Positions 7,653-15,726 are shown, counted from the first letter of the stretch. The stretch: DNA of 19,443 bases from Nitrosomonadales bacterium (GCA_003104895.1 PQAG01000115.1:1-19443); one strand, 5' to 3'. Made by a program: numbers and translations. Notes: generated from the sequence alone by a model not told the origin.

Positions 7653-9310
7653 TCTGCACCCACCCAATCTTTCACGACACTCGCCACGACGCGCGGATCC
7701 TGTTTTGCCAGCTCCTTGGCCGCCTTGAGGTTCTCTTCATAACCAGCGGCCTGGGCTGCCTTTGCGGCGGCCTCCGGCGAAATCTCGGCAGCCTCCTCGC
7801 CTTCCTCTCCCGTCACGCCCTCATGCCCAACCCTAGGAGCATGGGGACGGGCCAAGTCGCGCAGGATAGGGCGGATCACGCCAAACACCAGGTAAAAGAG
7901 CAAGGCGGCAATCAGCAGGTTTTTCCCGACTTCTTTCGCCAGGGCCATGCTGCCCGGATCCTTCCACAACGGAACGGAAGGAATTTCTTCCGCCTCGCCC
8001 TCGGTGAAAGCCGCATTGACCACATTCAGGGTATCGCCACGGGCCTGGCTGAAACCCATCGCCTCCCTGACCAGATTCTGAACCTGGCTCAGTTCGGCCG
8101 GGGTGAGCGGTTTGTTGGCGGCCTTGCCGTCCTTGCCGGCAGCCTTGCGGTGATTGACCACCACCGCCACCGAGAGGCGCTTGACGCTGCCCACCGGCTG
8201 ACGAACGTGCTGGATGGTTTTATCCACCTCGAAGTTGACGGTGGATTCCTTATGAACATTTGCAGCACCGGCAGCCGTGCCAGCGGCCGCACCCGCTCCT
8301 GGCGCAGCCGCTGCGGTGATGGGGGCGCTCGCCGCTCCAGGCGGCTGGTTGGACAGCGCACCCGGCACTCCGCTGGCCTGCTTACCGGCATCGCCGTTGG
8401 TTTCGCTCATCTGCTGGCTGCGAATCGCTGCCTCGTTTGGCTGCGGATTGGGCTTGTAGGTTTCAGCCGTCTGCTCGACCATGGAGAAATCCAGGTCAGC
8501 AGCCACCTGGGCCTTGACGTTACCCAGCCCCAGAATCGGCGTCAGAATGGATTCGATGCGCTTGACGTAGCTCTGCTCGACCTGGTGCAGATAGTCCAGC
8601 TGTGTCGGGTCCAGGCCCGCATGCGCAGCGGCGCCTTCCCCCGCGCCGGTAAGCAGATTGCCATTCTGATCCACCACCGTCACGTTGCTCAGGGGCAGTT
8701 CGGGGACGCTGCTTGATATCAGGTGCACGATCCCGCTCACCTGGGACTTGTCGAGACTGCGCCCGGGATAAAGACTCAGCAAAACGGAAGCGCTGGGCTT
8801 CTGCTGCTCGCGAATAAAGACCGAGGGGCGCGGAATGGCAAGGTGCACGCGCGCGCCCTGCACCGCAGACAAGGACTGGATGGAACGGGTGATTTCGCCT
8901 TCCAGGGCGCGCTGGTAATTGACCCGCTCCTGGAACTCGCTCATGCCGAGTTTCTGGCCATCCATCAGTTCGAAACCGGCCACGCTCCCCTTGGGCAAAC
9001 CCTGGGAGGCAAGGCGCAGACGCACCTCGTAGACCTGATTGGAGGGCACCAGAATGGCGCCCCCGCCTTCGGCCATCTTGTAAGGGATGTTCATCTGCTG
9101 CAGGGAGGAGATAACCGTGCCGCCATCGCGGTCGGAAAGGTTGCTGTAGAGCACCTTGTAATCGGGCGTCTGGGACCACATCCAGCTGCCCGTCAGAAGC
9201 GCGATGACCGCGGCCACGGCGAACATCAAGCCCAGCTTCTGCTGATTGCTCAAATGGCCGAATCCTTCGCGCAATCTGCCTAAAGCCGTGTCCTGGGCCG
9301 CTACTGCCAT
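7649..9310 (-). CDS. fliF: FliF, MS-ring protein
   Basis: A 553-residue inner-membrane protein with two membrane helices, about 27-45 and about 463-481, flanking a large periplasmic region. The ring-building motifs include YKVLYSNLSDRDGG, EGGAILVPSNQVYEVRLRLASQGLP and RVHLAIPRPSVF. The C-terminal cytoplasmic tail ends with the FliG-binding segment DPRVVASVVKDWVG. FliF is the first structure assembled and is the platform for rotor and export gate. A low-complexity Ala/Gly/Pro insert at about 312-350 lies before the conserved NFEVDKTIQHV segment; such variable loops are normal in FliF beta-collar regions. It lies 76 bp after fliE, with a hairpin between them. Confidence 0.98.
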   Translation of the reverse strand: MAVAAQDTALGRLREGFGHLSNQQKLGLMFAVAAVIALLTGSWMWSQTPDYKVLYSNLSDRDGGTVISSLQQMNIPYKMAEGGGAILVPSNQVYEVRLRLASQGLPKGSVAGFELMDGQKLGMSEFQERVNYQRALEGEITRSIQSLSAVQGARVHLAIPRPSVFIREQQKPSASVLLSLYPGRSLDKSQVSGIVHLISSSVPELPLSNVTVVDQNGNLLTGAGEGAAAHAGLDPTQLDYLHQVEQSYVKRIESILTPILGLGNVKAQVAADLDFSMVEQTAETYKPNPQPNEAAIRSQQMSETNGDAGKQASGVPGALSNQPPGAASAPITAAAAPGAGAAAGTAAGAANVHKESTVNFEVDKTIQHVRQPVGSVKRLSVAVVVNHRKAAGKDGKAANKPLTPAELSQVQNLVREAMGFSQARGDTLNVVNAAFTEGEAEEIPSVPLWKDPGSMALAKEVGKNLLIAALLFYLVFGVIRPILRDLARPHAPRVGHEGVTGEEGEEAAEISPEAAAKAAQAAGYEENLKAAKELAKQDPRVVASVVKDWVGAE

Positions 9311-9359
9311 TGATGAGCTCTGTGTCTGTTAACCCCTGCGAAACGCACCGGGAAGAAGG

Positions 9360-9384
9360 AAAACCTCTGCAAGAAACCCAGAGG
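9360..9384 (-). terminator. Hairpin plus T-run in the fliE-fliF gap (attenuator candidate)
   Basis: Two bases after the fliE stop, CCTCTG and CAGAGG form a 6-bp stem with a 9-nt loop, followed on the minus strand directly by TTTTCC. This has the layout of a weak intrinsic terminator. As fliF continues on the same strand, partial termination or 3'-end protection that raises fliE relative to fliF is more plausible than a full stop. Confidence 0.4.
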
Positions 9385-9386
9385 CA

Positions 9387-9704
9387 TCATACCTGCATGT
9401 TCATAATATCTTGATACGCGGAAACCAGTTTGTTTCGCACTTGCACCATGGTCTGAAAGGACACGTTCGCCTTTTGCAGTGAAATCATCACTTCCTGCAG
9501 GCTGGCATCGGTCGTGCCCAGTTCGAAGTTCTTCGCCATTTCGGAAGATTCCTGCTGCGCGCTGTTGACCTGGTCAATGGAAGTCTTGAGCATGGCGGCA
9601 AAATCCGCCCCTCCCTGTGGCGTCTGCGGCGCGCTTCCGCCTGCCGCCAAGGCAGCGGTTGCCTGCATCTGGCTGAGAAGCTGATCGATACCCTGCATGT
9701 TCAT
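9387..9704 (-). CDS. fliE: FliE, MS ring-rod junction protein
   Basis: A 105-residue small export substrate. The C-terminal half carries the family's conserved pattern, including DASLQEVMISLQKANVSFQ and the closing helix VQVRNKLVSAYQDIMNMQV. FliE connects the FliF ring to the proximal rod and is the first substrate of the export gate. The N-terminus is variable and low in complexity, as usual. ATG at 9704 has GGAG 11 nt upstream; a second in-frame ATG at 9698 is possible. It opens the fliE-K unit, 56 bp after flrC, with a sigma-54-like promoter in that gap. Confidence 0.96.
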   Translation of the reverse strand: MNMQGIDQLLSQMQATAALAAGGSAPQTPQGGADFAAMLKTSIDQVNSAQQESSEMAKNFELGTTDASLQEVMISLQKANVSFQTMVQVRNKLVSAYQDIMNMQV

Positions 9705-9746
9705 GATTAGAAATTCTCCGGCATCAGTTTATATGCCACAAACAAA

Positions 9747-9761
9747 GCAAAAACCATACCT
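9747..9761 (-). promoter_or_regulatory. Sigma-54-type promoter candidate for fliE operon
   Basis: On the minus strand the sequence AGGTATGGTTTTTGC has GG and GC exactly 10 bases apart, with an intact TTGC -12 block and a pyrimidine-rich spacer, resembling the TGGCAC-N5-TTGC consensus. The -24 GG abuts the flrC stop codon. The predicted start near 9736 leaves a leader of about 30 nt that includes the fliE ribosome-binding site. Known fliE operons of polar flagellates depend on sigma-54, and the adjacent flrC encodes a sigma-54 activator. Confidence 0.5.
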
Positions 9762-11104
9762 TATTCATCCTGCTCCTGCCCGGAGGCGGCGCCTTCTTCC
9801 CGGTATTGCTGCAATTTGTAGCGCAAGGTGCGCTCGCTCATCCCCAGCCGCTGCGCAGCCAGCTTGCGCGAGCCCTTCACCGCGTCCAGCGCCTCCATGA
9901 TGTGCGCCCGTTCCAGCGACTTCATGTCCAGCGGCGCTTCCACAGCCGGGACCGCTTCATGCGGCGCTACCCGCGCAAGCCGGGGGAGGTGCAGATGCCC
10001 GGCCTCGATCAAATCGCCCGGCGCCAGAATCAGCGCGCGCTGTATGACGTTCTCAAGCTCCCTGATGTTACCCGGCCAGCCATATTGCGTCAATTGCCTC
10101 TCCGCCCCTGCTGACAGGGAAATTCCGGCACGCCCGAAGGCGGCGGCAAAACGGCTGATGAACTGCTGCGCCAGCGGCACGATGTCGGCGGGCCGCTCGC
10201 GCAACGCGGGCATTTCCAGGGGAAACACATTGAGGCGGTAATACAGGTCTTCACGGAACCCGCCGCGCTTCACCTCGGCCGCCAGGTCGCGATTGGAAGT
10301 GGCCAGCACCCGCACGTCCAGCGGAATCGCCTTGCGCCCGCCGACCCGCTCCACTTCCCTTTCCTGCAGCACGCGCAGCAGCTTGGCCTGCAGCGCCAGC
10401 GGCATCTCCGACACCTCGTCCAGCAGCAGGGTGCCGCCCTGGGCCTGCTCGAACTTGCCAGCCTGGGACTGCTGGGCACCGGTGAATGCCCCCTTTTCAT
10501 GGCCGAACAGGGTCGCCTCCAGCAGGTTTTCAGGGATGGCGGCGCAGTTGATGGCGACGAAAGGCCCGCCAGAGCGCGGGGAATGACGGTGGATGAAGCG
10601 CGCCACGACTTCCTTGCCGGCGCCGCTCTCGCCCGTGATCATGACGGTTGCAGCGGTTGCCGCCACCCGCTGCGCCAGGGCAAACAGCTCACGCGAACGC
10701 GCGTCTTCGGCAATCATTTCGGCCGCGCCATCGGCCGGGGCCGGCAGCATATAACGCGCCACTTCGGCCAGCAGGACATCCGGCTCGAAGGGCTTGGTCA
10801 GGTAATGACACGCCCCTGCCCGCATCGCCTCCACCGCCTTGTCAATCATGCCGTAGGCGGTCATCAGCAACACCGGCAAATAGGGATAGGCCTGCTTGAT
10901 TTCGCGCAGCAGGGCATGGCCATCCATGGGCTGCATCTGCACATCCGTCACCACCAGGCCGACGCTGCGGCGGCGCAGCATCTCCAGCGCCGCCACCCCA
11001 TCCGGGGCGCTGATTGCCTCGTATCCGGACAGCGCGAGGGTGTCGCACAGGGCCTCGCGCAAGTCCCTGTCATCCTCAACAATCAAGATCGGCAGTGTTT
11101 TCAT
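9761..11104 (-). CDS. flrC: FlrC/FleR, sigma-54-dependent flagellar response regulator
   Basis: A 447-residue NtrC-family activator with three domains. The receiver (about 5-120) has acidic D11/D12, phosphoacceptor D54 in VVTDVQM, T82 and K104. The AAA+ domain (about 130-365) has Walker A GESGAGKE (158-165), the sigma-54 contact loop GAFTGA (205-210) and Walker B GGTLLLDE (223-230). The C-terminal Fis-type helix-turn-helix (about 405-440) includes KLAAQRLGMSERTLRYKL. In Vibrio and Pseudomonas the FlrC/FleR protein activates basal-body, hook and rod operons. All residues for phosphorylation and sigma-54 activation are present. The start overlaps the flrB stop (ATGA), and fliE follows, so the regulator sits directly before a likely target. 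Confidence 0.93.
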   Translation of the reverse strand: MKTLPILIVEDDRDLREALCDTLALSGYEAISAPDGVAALEMLRRRSVGLVVTDVQMQPMDGHALLREIKQAYPYLPVLLMTAYGMIDKAVEAMRAGACHYLTKPFEPDVLLAEVARYMLPAPADGAAEMIAEDARSRELFALAQRVAATAATVMITGESGAGKEVVARFIHRHSPRSGGPFVAINCAAIPENLLEATLFGHEKGAFTGAQQSQAGKFEQAQGGTLLLDEVSEMPLALQAKLLRVLQEREVERVGGRKAIPLDVRVLATSNRDLAAEVKRGGFREDLYYRLNVFPLEMPALRERPADIVPLAQQFISRFAAAFGRAGISLSAGAERQLTQYGWPGNIRELENVIQRALILAPGDLIEAGHLHLPRLARVAPHEAVPAVEAPLDMKSLERAHIMEALDAVKGSRKLAAQRLGMSERTLRYKLQQYREEGAASGQEQDE

Positions 11105-12303
11105 TTATTTTCTTCCAGCGGCAGGCTCAGCACAAACTCGCTCCCCTTGCCGGGGATGGAGTGCGCCTCCACGCTTCCTCCATGCGCTTCAGCCACATTG
11201 CGCACAATCGCCAGCCCGAGGCCGGTGCCCTCGGTGCGGGTGGTGAAGAAAGGCTCGAACAGCCGCCCGCCCACCGTCGCATCAAAACCGCGCCCTGAGT
11301 CGCTCACGCTCAACTGCAACATCCCGGCCTCAGCCTGCCGCGCCCGCAGCATGACCCGCCCGCCGGCATCAGAAGCCTGCAGGGCATTTTCCAGCAGGTT
11401 GAGCAGCGCGCCGGTCAGGGCCTTGCGGTCGGCGCGCAACACGCAAGCGGGGCAAAGATCCTCGACCATCAGGGCCACTCCGCGCTCCAGCATTTGCGGC
11501 TCCATGATCTGCGCCAGTTCCGCCAGCAACCCCGCCAGCGGCAACAGGTCGCGCGCACCTGCCTGGCCTTTGACAAAAGACAGCATATCCTGAATCAGGT
11601 GTTCCAGATGGCGCAAACGCGCCACCGCCTTGTCCGCGAAACGGGCGCGGTCCGCCTCGGCCAGCCCCGGCTTGCTCAGGTTGGCAGCATACAGCAGCGC
11701 CGTGGCGAGCGGGGTACGCAGCTGATGCGCCAGGCCGGCGGCCATCTCGCCCATTGCCGACAAACGCTGGTGACGCTGCAGTTCCTGCTCCATCTGGCGG
11801 GCTTCTGTGACGTCATGCAACAGCACGATCCGCCCGCCCAATGTATCCAGAGGGTTGACCGAGAGGTTGAAGCGGCGTAGCGAACCATCTGCAGCCGTCA
11901 TTTCCCATTCGTGTGGCGTCGCCGTCTGAAGCAGGCTGCGCGCCAGCACCGCGTCCCACGCCTGCCCCGCCAGTTCATCGCCCAGCAGGCGCTTGGCGGC
12001 AGCATTTGTTTCGCTGATCCGGCCCGAGCCATCCACCACCACCACCCCCGCCGGCAGCGCCGCCAGAAGCATGGCCAGGCGCTGGGACAGGGCCTCCTTC
12101 TCCAGATACTGGCGGCGCAGTTCGCCGTTGGCGACCGCCAGCTCGCCTGTCAGCCGCTCTACCTGGCCCTGCAGTTCGTGGTAGGCACCGGTTAGCTGGG
12201 CCGAAGCCTCGTTGAACAGGCTGAACGCCTGCTCCAGTTCCTGCGGACTGACGTGTTTGACGGTTTCGGACAAGGACAACCCCGGACATAAGGAATGTTT
12301 CAT
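11101..12303 (-). CDS. flrB: FlrB/FleS, soluble flagellar sensor histidine kinase
   Basis: A 400-residue kinase with no membrane segment or signal peptide, so cytoplasmic. Residues about 20-75 form a helical coiled coil; about 76-170 is a PAS domain (LPAGVVVVDGSGRISETNAAA); the HisKA helix carries the H-box LAHQLRTPLA with H193; the ATPase domain has the N-box around N306, DSGRG at 335-339 and the G2 motif GTGLGLAIV. FlrB/FleS phosphorylates FlrC/FleR in the flagellar cascade, with an input that may reflect MS-ring/export-gate assembly. No clear ribosome-binding site precedes the ATG at 12303, so the true start could be a little downstream. It is the first gene of the minus-strand group and diverges from mcp. 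Confidence 0.91.
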   Translation of the reverse strand: MKHSLCPGLSLSETVKHVSPQELEQAFSLFNEASAQLTGAYHELQGQVERLTGELAVANGELRRQYLEKEALSQRLAMLLAALPAGVVVVDGSGRISETNAAAKRLLGDELAGQAWDAVLARSLLQTATPHEWEMTAADGSLRRFNLSVNPLDTLGGRIVLLHDVTEARQMEQELQRHQRLSAMGEMAAGLAHQLRTPLATALLYAANLSKPGLAEADRARFADKAVARLRHLEHLIQDMLSFVKGQAGARDLLPLAGLLAELAQIMEPQMLERGVALMVEDLCPACVLRADRKALTGALLNLLENALQASDAGGRVMLRARQAEAGMLQLSVSDSGRGFDATVGGRLFEPFFTTRTEGTGLGLAIVRNVAEAHGGSVEAHSIPGKGSEFVLSLPLEENK

Positions 12304-12355
12304 TATACAAGAGGGACCGCTCTATCCAGCCATCAGGAGAAAACCCCGGCTTATT

Positions 12356-12383
12356 TTGCTGCCATAGGGGAATCCTTTACAAT
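12356..12383 (+). promoter_or_regulatory. Sigma-70-type promoter candidate for mcp
   Basis: TTGCTG (12356-12361) and TACAAT (12378-12383) are separated by 16 bases. They match 4 of 6 and 5 of 6 consensus positions. Predicted transcription starts near 12390, leaving a leader of about 75 nt before the GTG start. It lies in the divergent flrB-mcp spacer. I saw no sigma-54 spacing on either strand of that spacer. Confidence 0.4.
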
Positions 12384-12466
12384 GCCGTCAGATTTACCCC
12401 TGATTCCCAATAAATAGAACAATAGGTCCATCCGGAAACAAACCATCATTTCCCAAAGGAGTTCCA

Positions 12467-14119
12467 GTGCTCAATCACCTGACTATCCGCACCCGGCTTA
12501 TCCTGCTCGCCGGCTTCACATCCATCCTGCTGGTGGGAAGCGGTTCAATCGGAATGCTGATGCTCAGCAGATTTCAGGGCGCCCTGTCCGATACTTATGA
12601 GAAAGAACTGGTGCCCACCGTGCAATTGGTAAAAATCGGCCAGCTCATGATGGATAGCCGCATCCAGCTTCTGCTGGCGCTGCAGCATGACCCCGCCAAC
12701 CCCAACAACAAATTGCATGACCACCCCATCACAAAGCACACGGACAAGTTTGCCAGCAATACCGAGGAAATCAGCCAGATGTGGGAGCAATTCACCGCCA
12801 ACAAGCTGAGGCCGGAAGCCATGCGGCTTGCCGGGCGCTACGCCTCCGAACGCAAGAAAATGCTGGAAACGGGCTTCCTGCCTACCCGTGAAGCCGTTCT
12901 GGCCGGCAATTTCAATGAGGCGGCGCGGATCACTCTGGAAGCAACCAACCCGGCTTTCGAGACTGCCAACGGCACCCGCAACGAAATATTCCAGTTCATG
13001 GTGGACTCCGCAAAACAGAAAAACGAGAAAACAAAGCGCAACTTCACCTATATCCTCAACCTCACCATCGCGGGCGTGGCCGGTGGCGTTGCGCTGGGGC
13101 TTCTGGCCGCCTATTTCATCATCAGCGGCATCACCCGCTCCATTTCCGGGCTGCGCACCGGCATGGCTGCCATGCAGCAGGACAACGATCTCACCAGGCG
13201 GGCGCCGGTTTGCGGCAACGACGAAATCGCCCAGGCCACCCAGGCGTTCAACAGCCTTACCAGCACCTTCCAGGGCATCATCCAGGAGGTGCATGCCAGC
13301 GCTGAGCAACTGTCCGTTGCTTCGGCCCAGCTGTCCACCACCGCAAACAACGTCACCCAGAGATCCCAGCACCAAAGCGAAGCCGCCGCCAGCACCGCCG
13401 CCGCAGTCGAGGAAATGTCGGTGAGCGTGGCTTCGGTGGCGGAAAACGCCGAGGAAGTGCGCCATATGGCCCAGAACAGCGTGGAAGAAACCCATAAGGG
13501 CAATCTCAGCCTGTCCGAACTCATCGGCGAGATCAGCGAAGTAGAAACATCGGTGGAGGAAATCGCCGGTGCGGTGACGGAATTCATCCACAGCACCAAC
13601 ACCATTACCAACATGACCAGACAGGTCAGGGATATCGCCGACCAAACCAACCTGCTCGCCCTGAATGCCGCAATTGAAGCCGCACGGGCTGGCGAACAGG
13701 GCCGCGGCTTTGCCGTGGTAGCTGACGAAGTCAGGAAACTGGCCGAGAAATCGGCCATGTCGGCAAGCCAGATCGACGCCGTCACCCAGATACTCAACAC
13801 CCAGTCGGTGAGTGTCGAAAACGCCATCACGCGCGGCCAGAACTCTCTGCGCTCAAGCCAGGACTTTCTGGAAAACGTGGCAATGGTACTGTCGGAAGCC
13901 AACAGTTCCGTTTCCAGCGCCACGGATGGCGTCGATAACATCACCTCCTCTGTCAGGGAACAAACCGCCGTTGCCAACGAAATTGCGCAGCATGTGGAAC
14001 AGATCGCACAAATGGCGGAAACCAACAGTTTGGCGAGCAACGAAACATCGGCGGCCGCAGATCACCTGAAGCAACTTGCCGGCAAACTGAACAATATCGT
14101 CGGGCGCTTCAAAGCCTGA
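12467..14119 (+). CDS. Methyl-accepting chemotaxis protein with 4-helix-bundle sensor
   Basis: A 550-residue transmembrane chemoreceptor: TM1 at about 11-33, a periplasmic domain of about 155 residues with the all-helical Tar-like 4HB pattern, TM2 at about 196-220, HAMP at about 220-272, then a signalling hairpin whose tip is DQTNLLALNAAIEAARAGE (392-410). The periplasmic domain carries a His cluster, H74, H84, H86 and H91, in QHDP and HDHPITKH segments. The C-terminus ends GRFKA with no NWETF-like CheR/CheB tether. The start is GTG, supported by AAAGGAG 6 nt upstream. It is transcribed away from flrB. The ligand cannot be read from sequence; the tip is that of a typical receptor that pairs with CheA and CheW/CheV. 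Confidence 0.96.
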   Translation: MLNHLTIRTRLILLAGFTSILLVGSGSIGMLMLSRFQGALSDTYEKELVPTVQLVKIGQLMMDSRIQLLLALQHDPANPNNKLHDHPITKHTDKFASNTEEISQMWEQFTANKLRPEAMRLAGRYASERKKMLETGFLPTREAVLAGNFNEAARITLEATNPAFETANGTRNEIFQFMVDSAKQKNEKTKRNFTYILNLTIAGVAGGVALGLLAAYFIISGITRSISGLRTGMAAMQQDNDLTRRAPVCGNDEIAQATQAFNSLTSTFQGIIQEVHASAEQLSVASAQLSTTANNVTQRSQHQSEAAASTAAAVEEMSVSVASVAENAEEVRHMAQNSVEETHKGNLSLSELIGEISEVETSVEEIAGAVTEFIHSTNTITNMTRQVRDIADQTNLLALNAAIEAARAGEQGRGFAVVADEVRKLAEKSAMSASQIDAVTQILNTQSVSVENAITRGQNSLRSSQDFLENVAMVLSEANSSVSSATDGVDNITSSVREQTAVANEIAQHVEQIAQMAETNSLASNETSAAADHLKQLAGKLNNIVGRFKA

Positions 14120-14159
14120 ACAAACTGCAGCAAGGCTTACTCCCAAGGCATGCCCGGAG

Positions 14160-14190
14160 AAACAGGCTTGACCGCGGTCTTTTTTGCCTT
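14160..14190 (+). terminator. Possible intrinsic terminator of mcp
   Basis: The palindrome GACCGCGGTC (14170-14179) is followed directly by TTTTTT (14180-14185) and bracketed by AGGC/GCCT (14164-14167 and 14186-14189). It lies about 50 bp after the mcp stop. The stem is short unless the bracketing pairs form, so strength is uncertain. Confidence 0.4.
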
Positions 14191-14372
14191 TAACTTCCCT
14201 CAAACCTGGGGCAAGGCAAACAGGACCGGCATAACCGTCCCTTCTTCAGCAGTCCTGTTCCGGGATTCCGCGCCGCAGACAAGGAAGCGAAGCGGGGTGC
14301 AGAAGAACATATCGGCGGCAAGTTCATGAAAGACCAGGCTCATCCTAGGGATGGCCCGATTAAGTGTGCAAT

Positions 14373-14584
14373 GTCATTGCGAGCCGAAGCCGCGAGCGAA
14401 GAGTGGCGGTCAGCGAAGCAATCTTGTTTTCCAAAGAGTTACGAGATTGCCTCGTCACTTCGTTCCTTGTATACGATTCCACACGAGCTTCAGCTCGTAG
14501 TGGATCGGAATCCCTTCAGGGGTATACGATTCCACACGAGCTTCAGCTCGTAGTGGACCGGAATCCCTTTACAGGGGGAATGAC
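14373..14584. mobile_element. MITE-like composite palindromic repeat element
   Basis: The 212-bp region starts GTCATT and ends AATGAC, a 6-bp terminal inverted repeat. The left part has TCATTGCGAG, GCGAAGCAATCT and later GAGATTGCCTCGTCACTTCG, which are inverted versions of one another. From memory, this TCATTGCGAG/GCAATCTC signature recurs as dispersed palindromic repeats in many unrelated bacterial genomes. The right part is the 53-bp tandem duplication described separately. No transposase gene lies nearby, so it would be non-autonomous. No target-site duplication could be seen. Confidence 0.55.
14470..14575. repeat. Two tandem 53-bp units, each with two hairpins
   Basis: Unit 1 is 14470-14522 and unit 2 starts at 14523. 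They begin TATACGATTCCACACGAGC and differ only by a T/C change and a small change in the loop of the second hairpin. Each unit contains ACGAGCT-TC-AGCTCGT (7-bp stem) nested in CCAC/GTGG and GATTCC/GGAATC pairs, followed by a CCCT/AGGG hairpin. Near identity suggests recent duplication. Confidence 0.85.
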
Positions 14585-14762
14585 CGCTTATCAGAGGTTC
14601 CATAGTGTTCCATTTCACGCTATATGGCGCTTTCAGCGAGCCCCCCCCAAAAGCGCCGGATAGTTGAGAAATACGGTCAACCCGCTTCAAGAAATAATGC
14701 AGCCGCAGAAGAAATTGGTTATCCTCCATGCGTGGCGGAAACCCCTGGAGTCCAAATTAAAG

Positions 14763-15707
14763 ATGTCTGAACTGTTAAAACGGATTGATGCCCGCACCAA
14801 GCTTGCCGGCACCAACAAGCTGGAAATCCTGCTGTTCACCCTGGGAACGGATCAGAATACCGGGCGCAAGGAAACTTTCGGCATCAACGTCTTCAAGGTG
14901 CGCGAGGTGATGCGCGTGCCGGAAATCACGCGCGCACCGGACATGCCGCCTTCGGTGGAAGGCATGGTCAGCCTGCGCGGCGTGCTGGTACCGGTGGTGG
15001 ACCTGATCAAATACACCGGCATCGTAACCGCCGCACCTCCGGAAATCATGATCGTCACCGAATACAACTCCCGCACCCAGGGATTTCTGGTGGAAAGCGT
15101 GGATACCATCCTGCGGCTCGATTGGTCGGAGATCAAGGTGCCGCCTGAAATGCTGATGGCACAGATGGGGGGCCTGGTGACTGCTGTCACCCAGCTCCAG
15201 GATGGCCGCCTGGTCATGCTGATGGACGTGGAGAAAATTCTCGCCGAGACCACCCATTACGACGAGAACGAAATCATCTTTTCCAGCCTGGTGCCCCTGC
15301 AGGAAGAACGTACCATTTTTTTCACCGACGATTCCCCGGTTGCGCGAAAACAAATCGAGCGCACCCTGGAGGCCATGCATATCCGTTACCGCAGCGCCAC
15401 CAACGGCAAGCAGGCATGGGAAGAACTGCAGCAAATCGCTGCGCGCGCCGATGCCGCCAAGCAGCCAGTCAAGAACTTCATTCAGCTGGTGCTGACCGAC
15501 GTGGAAATGCCGGAAATGGACGGCTACATTCTCACCAAGAATATCAAGAGCGATCCCCGTTTTGCCGGCATCCCGGTCATCATGCATTCCTCGCTCTCCG
15601 GCGCATCGAATCAGGAACTGGGGCGCTCCGTGGGGGTCGACGAGTATGTCTCGAAGTTCGAACCAGCCAAGCTGTCAGAAATTCTCACCCGCCGCTTAAT
15701 GAGCTGA
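14763..15707 (+). CDS. cheV: CheV coupling protein 1 (CheW-receiver fusion)
   Basis: A 314-residue fusion of a CheW-like domain (about 10-165, with FGINVFKVREVMR, GMVSLRGVLVPVVDL and TQGFLVESVD) to a receiver domain (about 182-314). The receiver has D189/D190, phosphoacceptor D246 in LTDVEMPEMDG and K298. CheV couples receptors to CheA like CheW, and phosphorylation of its receiver tunes or adapts signalling. The ATG at 14763 begins MSELLKRIDARTKL as in CheV; an in-frame TTG at 14664 would add 33 unrelated residues from repeat-adjacent DNA. A short insert (DQNTGRKE, 30-37) is absent from the next CheV. The gene ends 19 bp before its paralogue. Confidence 0.95.
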   Translation: MSELLKRIDARTKLAGTNKLEILLFTLGTDQNTGRKETFGINVFKVREVMRVPEITRAPDMPPSVEGMVSLRGVLVPVVDLIKYTGIVTAAPPEIMIVTEYNSRTQGFLVESVDTILRLDWSEIKVPPEMLMAQMGGLVTAVTQLQDGRLVMLMDVEKILAETTHYDENEIIFSSLVPLQEERTIFFTDDSPVARKQIERTLEAMHIRYRSATNGKQAWEELQQIAARADAAKQPVKNFIQLVLTDVEMPEMDGYILTKNIKSDPRFAGIPVIMHSSLSGASNQELGRSVGVDEYVSKFEPAKLSEILTRRLMS

Positions 15708-15726
15708 CTTTTCCAGGACCGACACC

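Larger units (their letters stand above)
14120..14762. other. Gene-free spacer with repeats between mcp and cheV
   Basis: This 643-bp stretch has no credible gene. Short open frames at 14326-14663 are translations of repeat DNA: they span the palindromic element, change frame between the two 53-bp copies, and start without ribosome-binding sites. Other contents are a terminator-like palindrome after mcp (14160-14190), an inverted repeat AACAGGAC/GTCCTGTT (14219-14226 and 14252-14259), the MITE-like element (14373-14584), and a GGCGCTTT/AAAGCGCC inverted repeat (14626-14633 and 14650-14657) whose loop holds a run of eight C. The promoter of cheV is probably in the last 170 bp, but none could be assigned. 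Confidence 0.7.

Noticed and set aside
12545..13645. Long minus-strand open frame (366 residues) opposite mcp
   Set aside because: It mirrors the codon pattern of the clearly real mcp, has His/Gly-rich composition without recognisable domains and no ribosome-binding site.
14641..14648. Run of eight C as a phase-variable tract
   Set aside because: It is outside any gene and in the loop of an inverted repeat; no promoter spacing role could be identified.
14326..14663. Two short open frames (75 and 99 residues) between mcp and cheV
   Set aside because: They translate the palindromic repeat element and its duplicated units, have no ribosome-binding site and show low-complexity residues typical of repeat DNA.
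14664..14762. N-terminal extension of CheV1 by 33 residues
   Set aside because: The upstream start is TTG in repeat-adjacent DNA; CheV homology begins at MSELLKRIDARTKL (ATG 14763).
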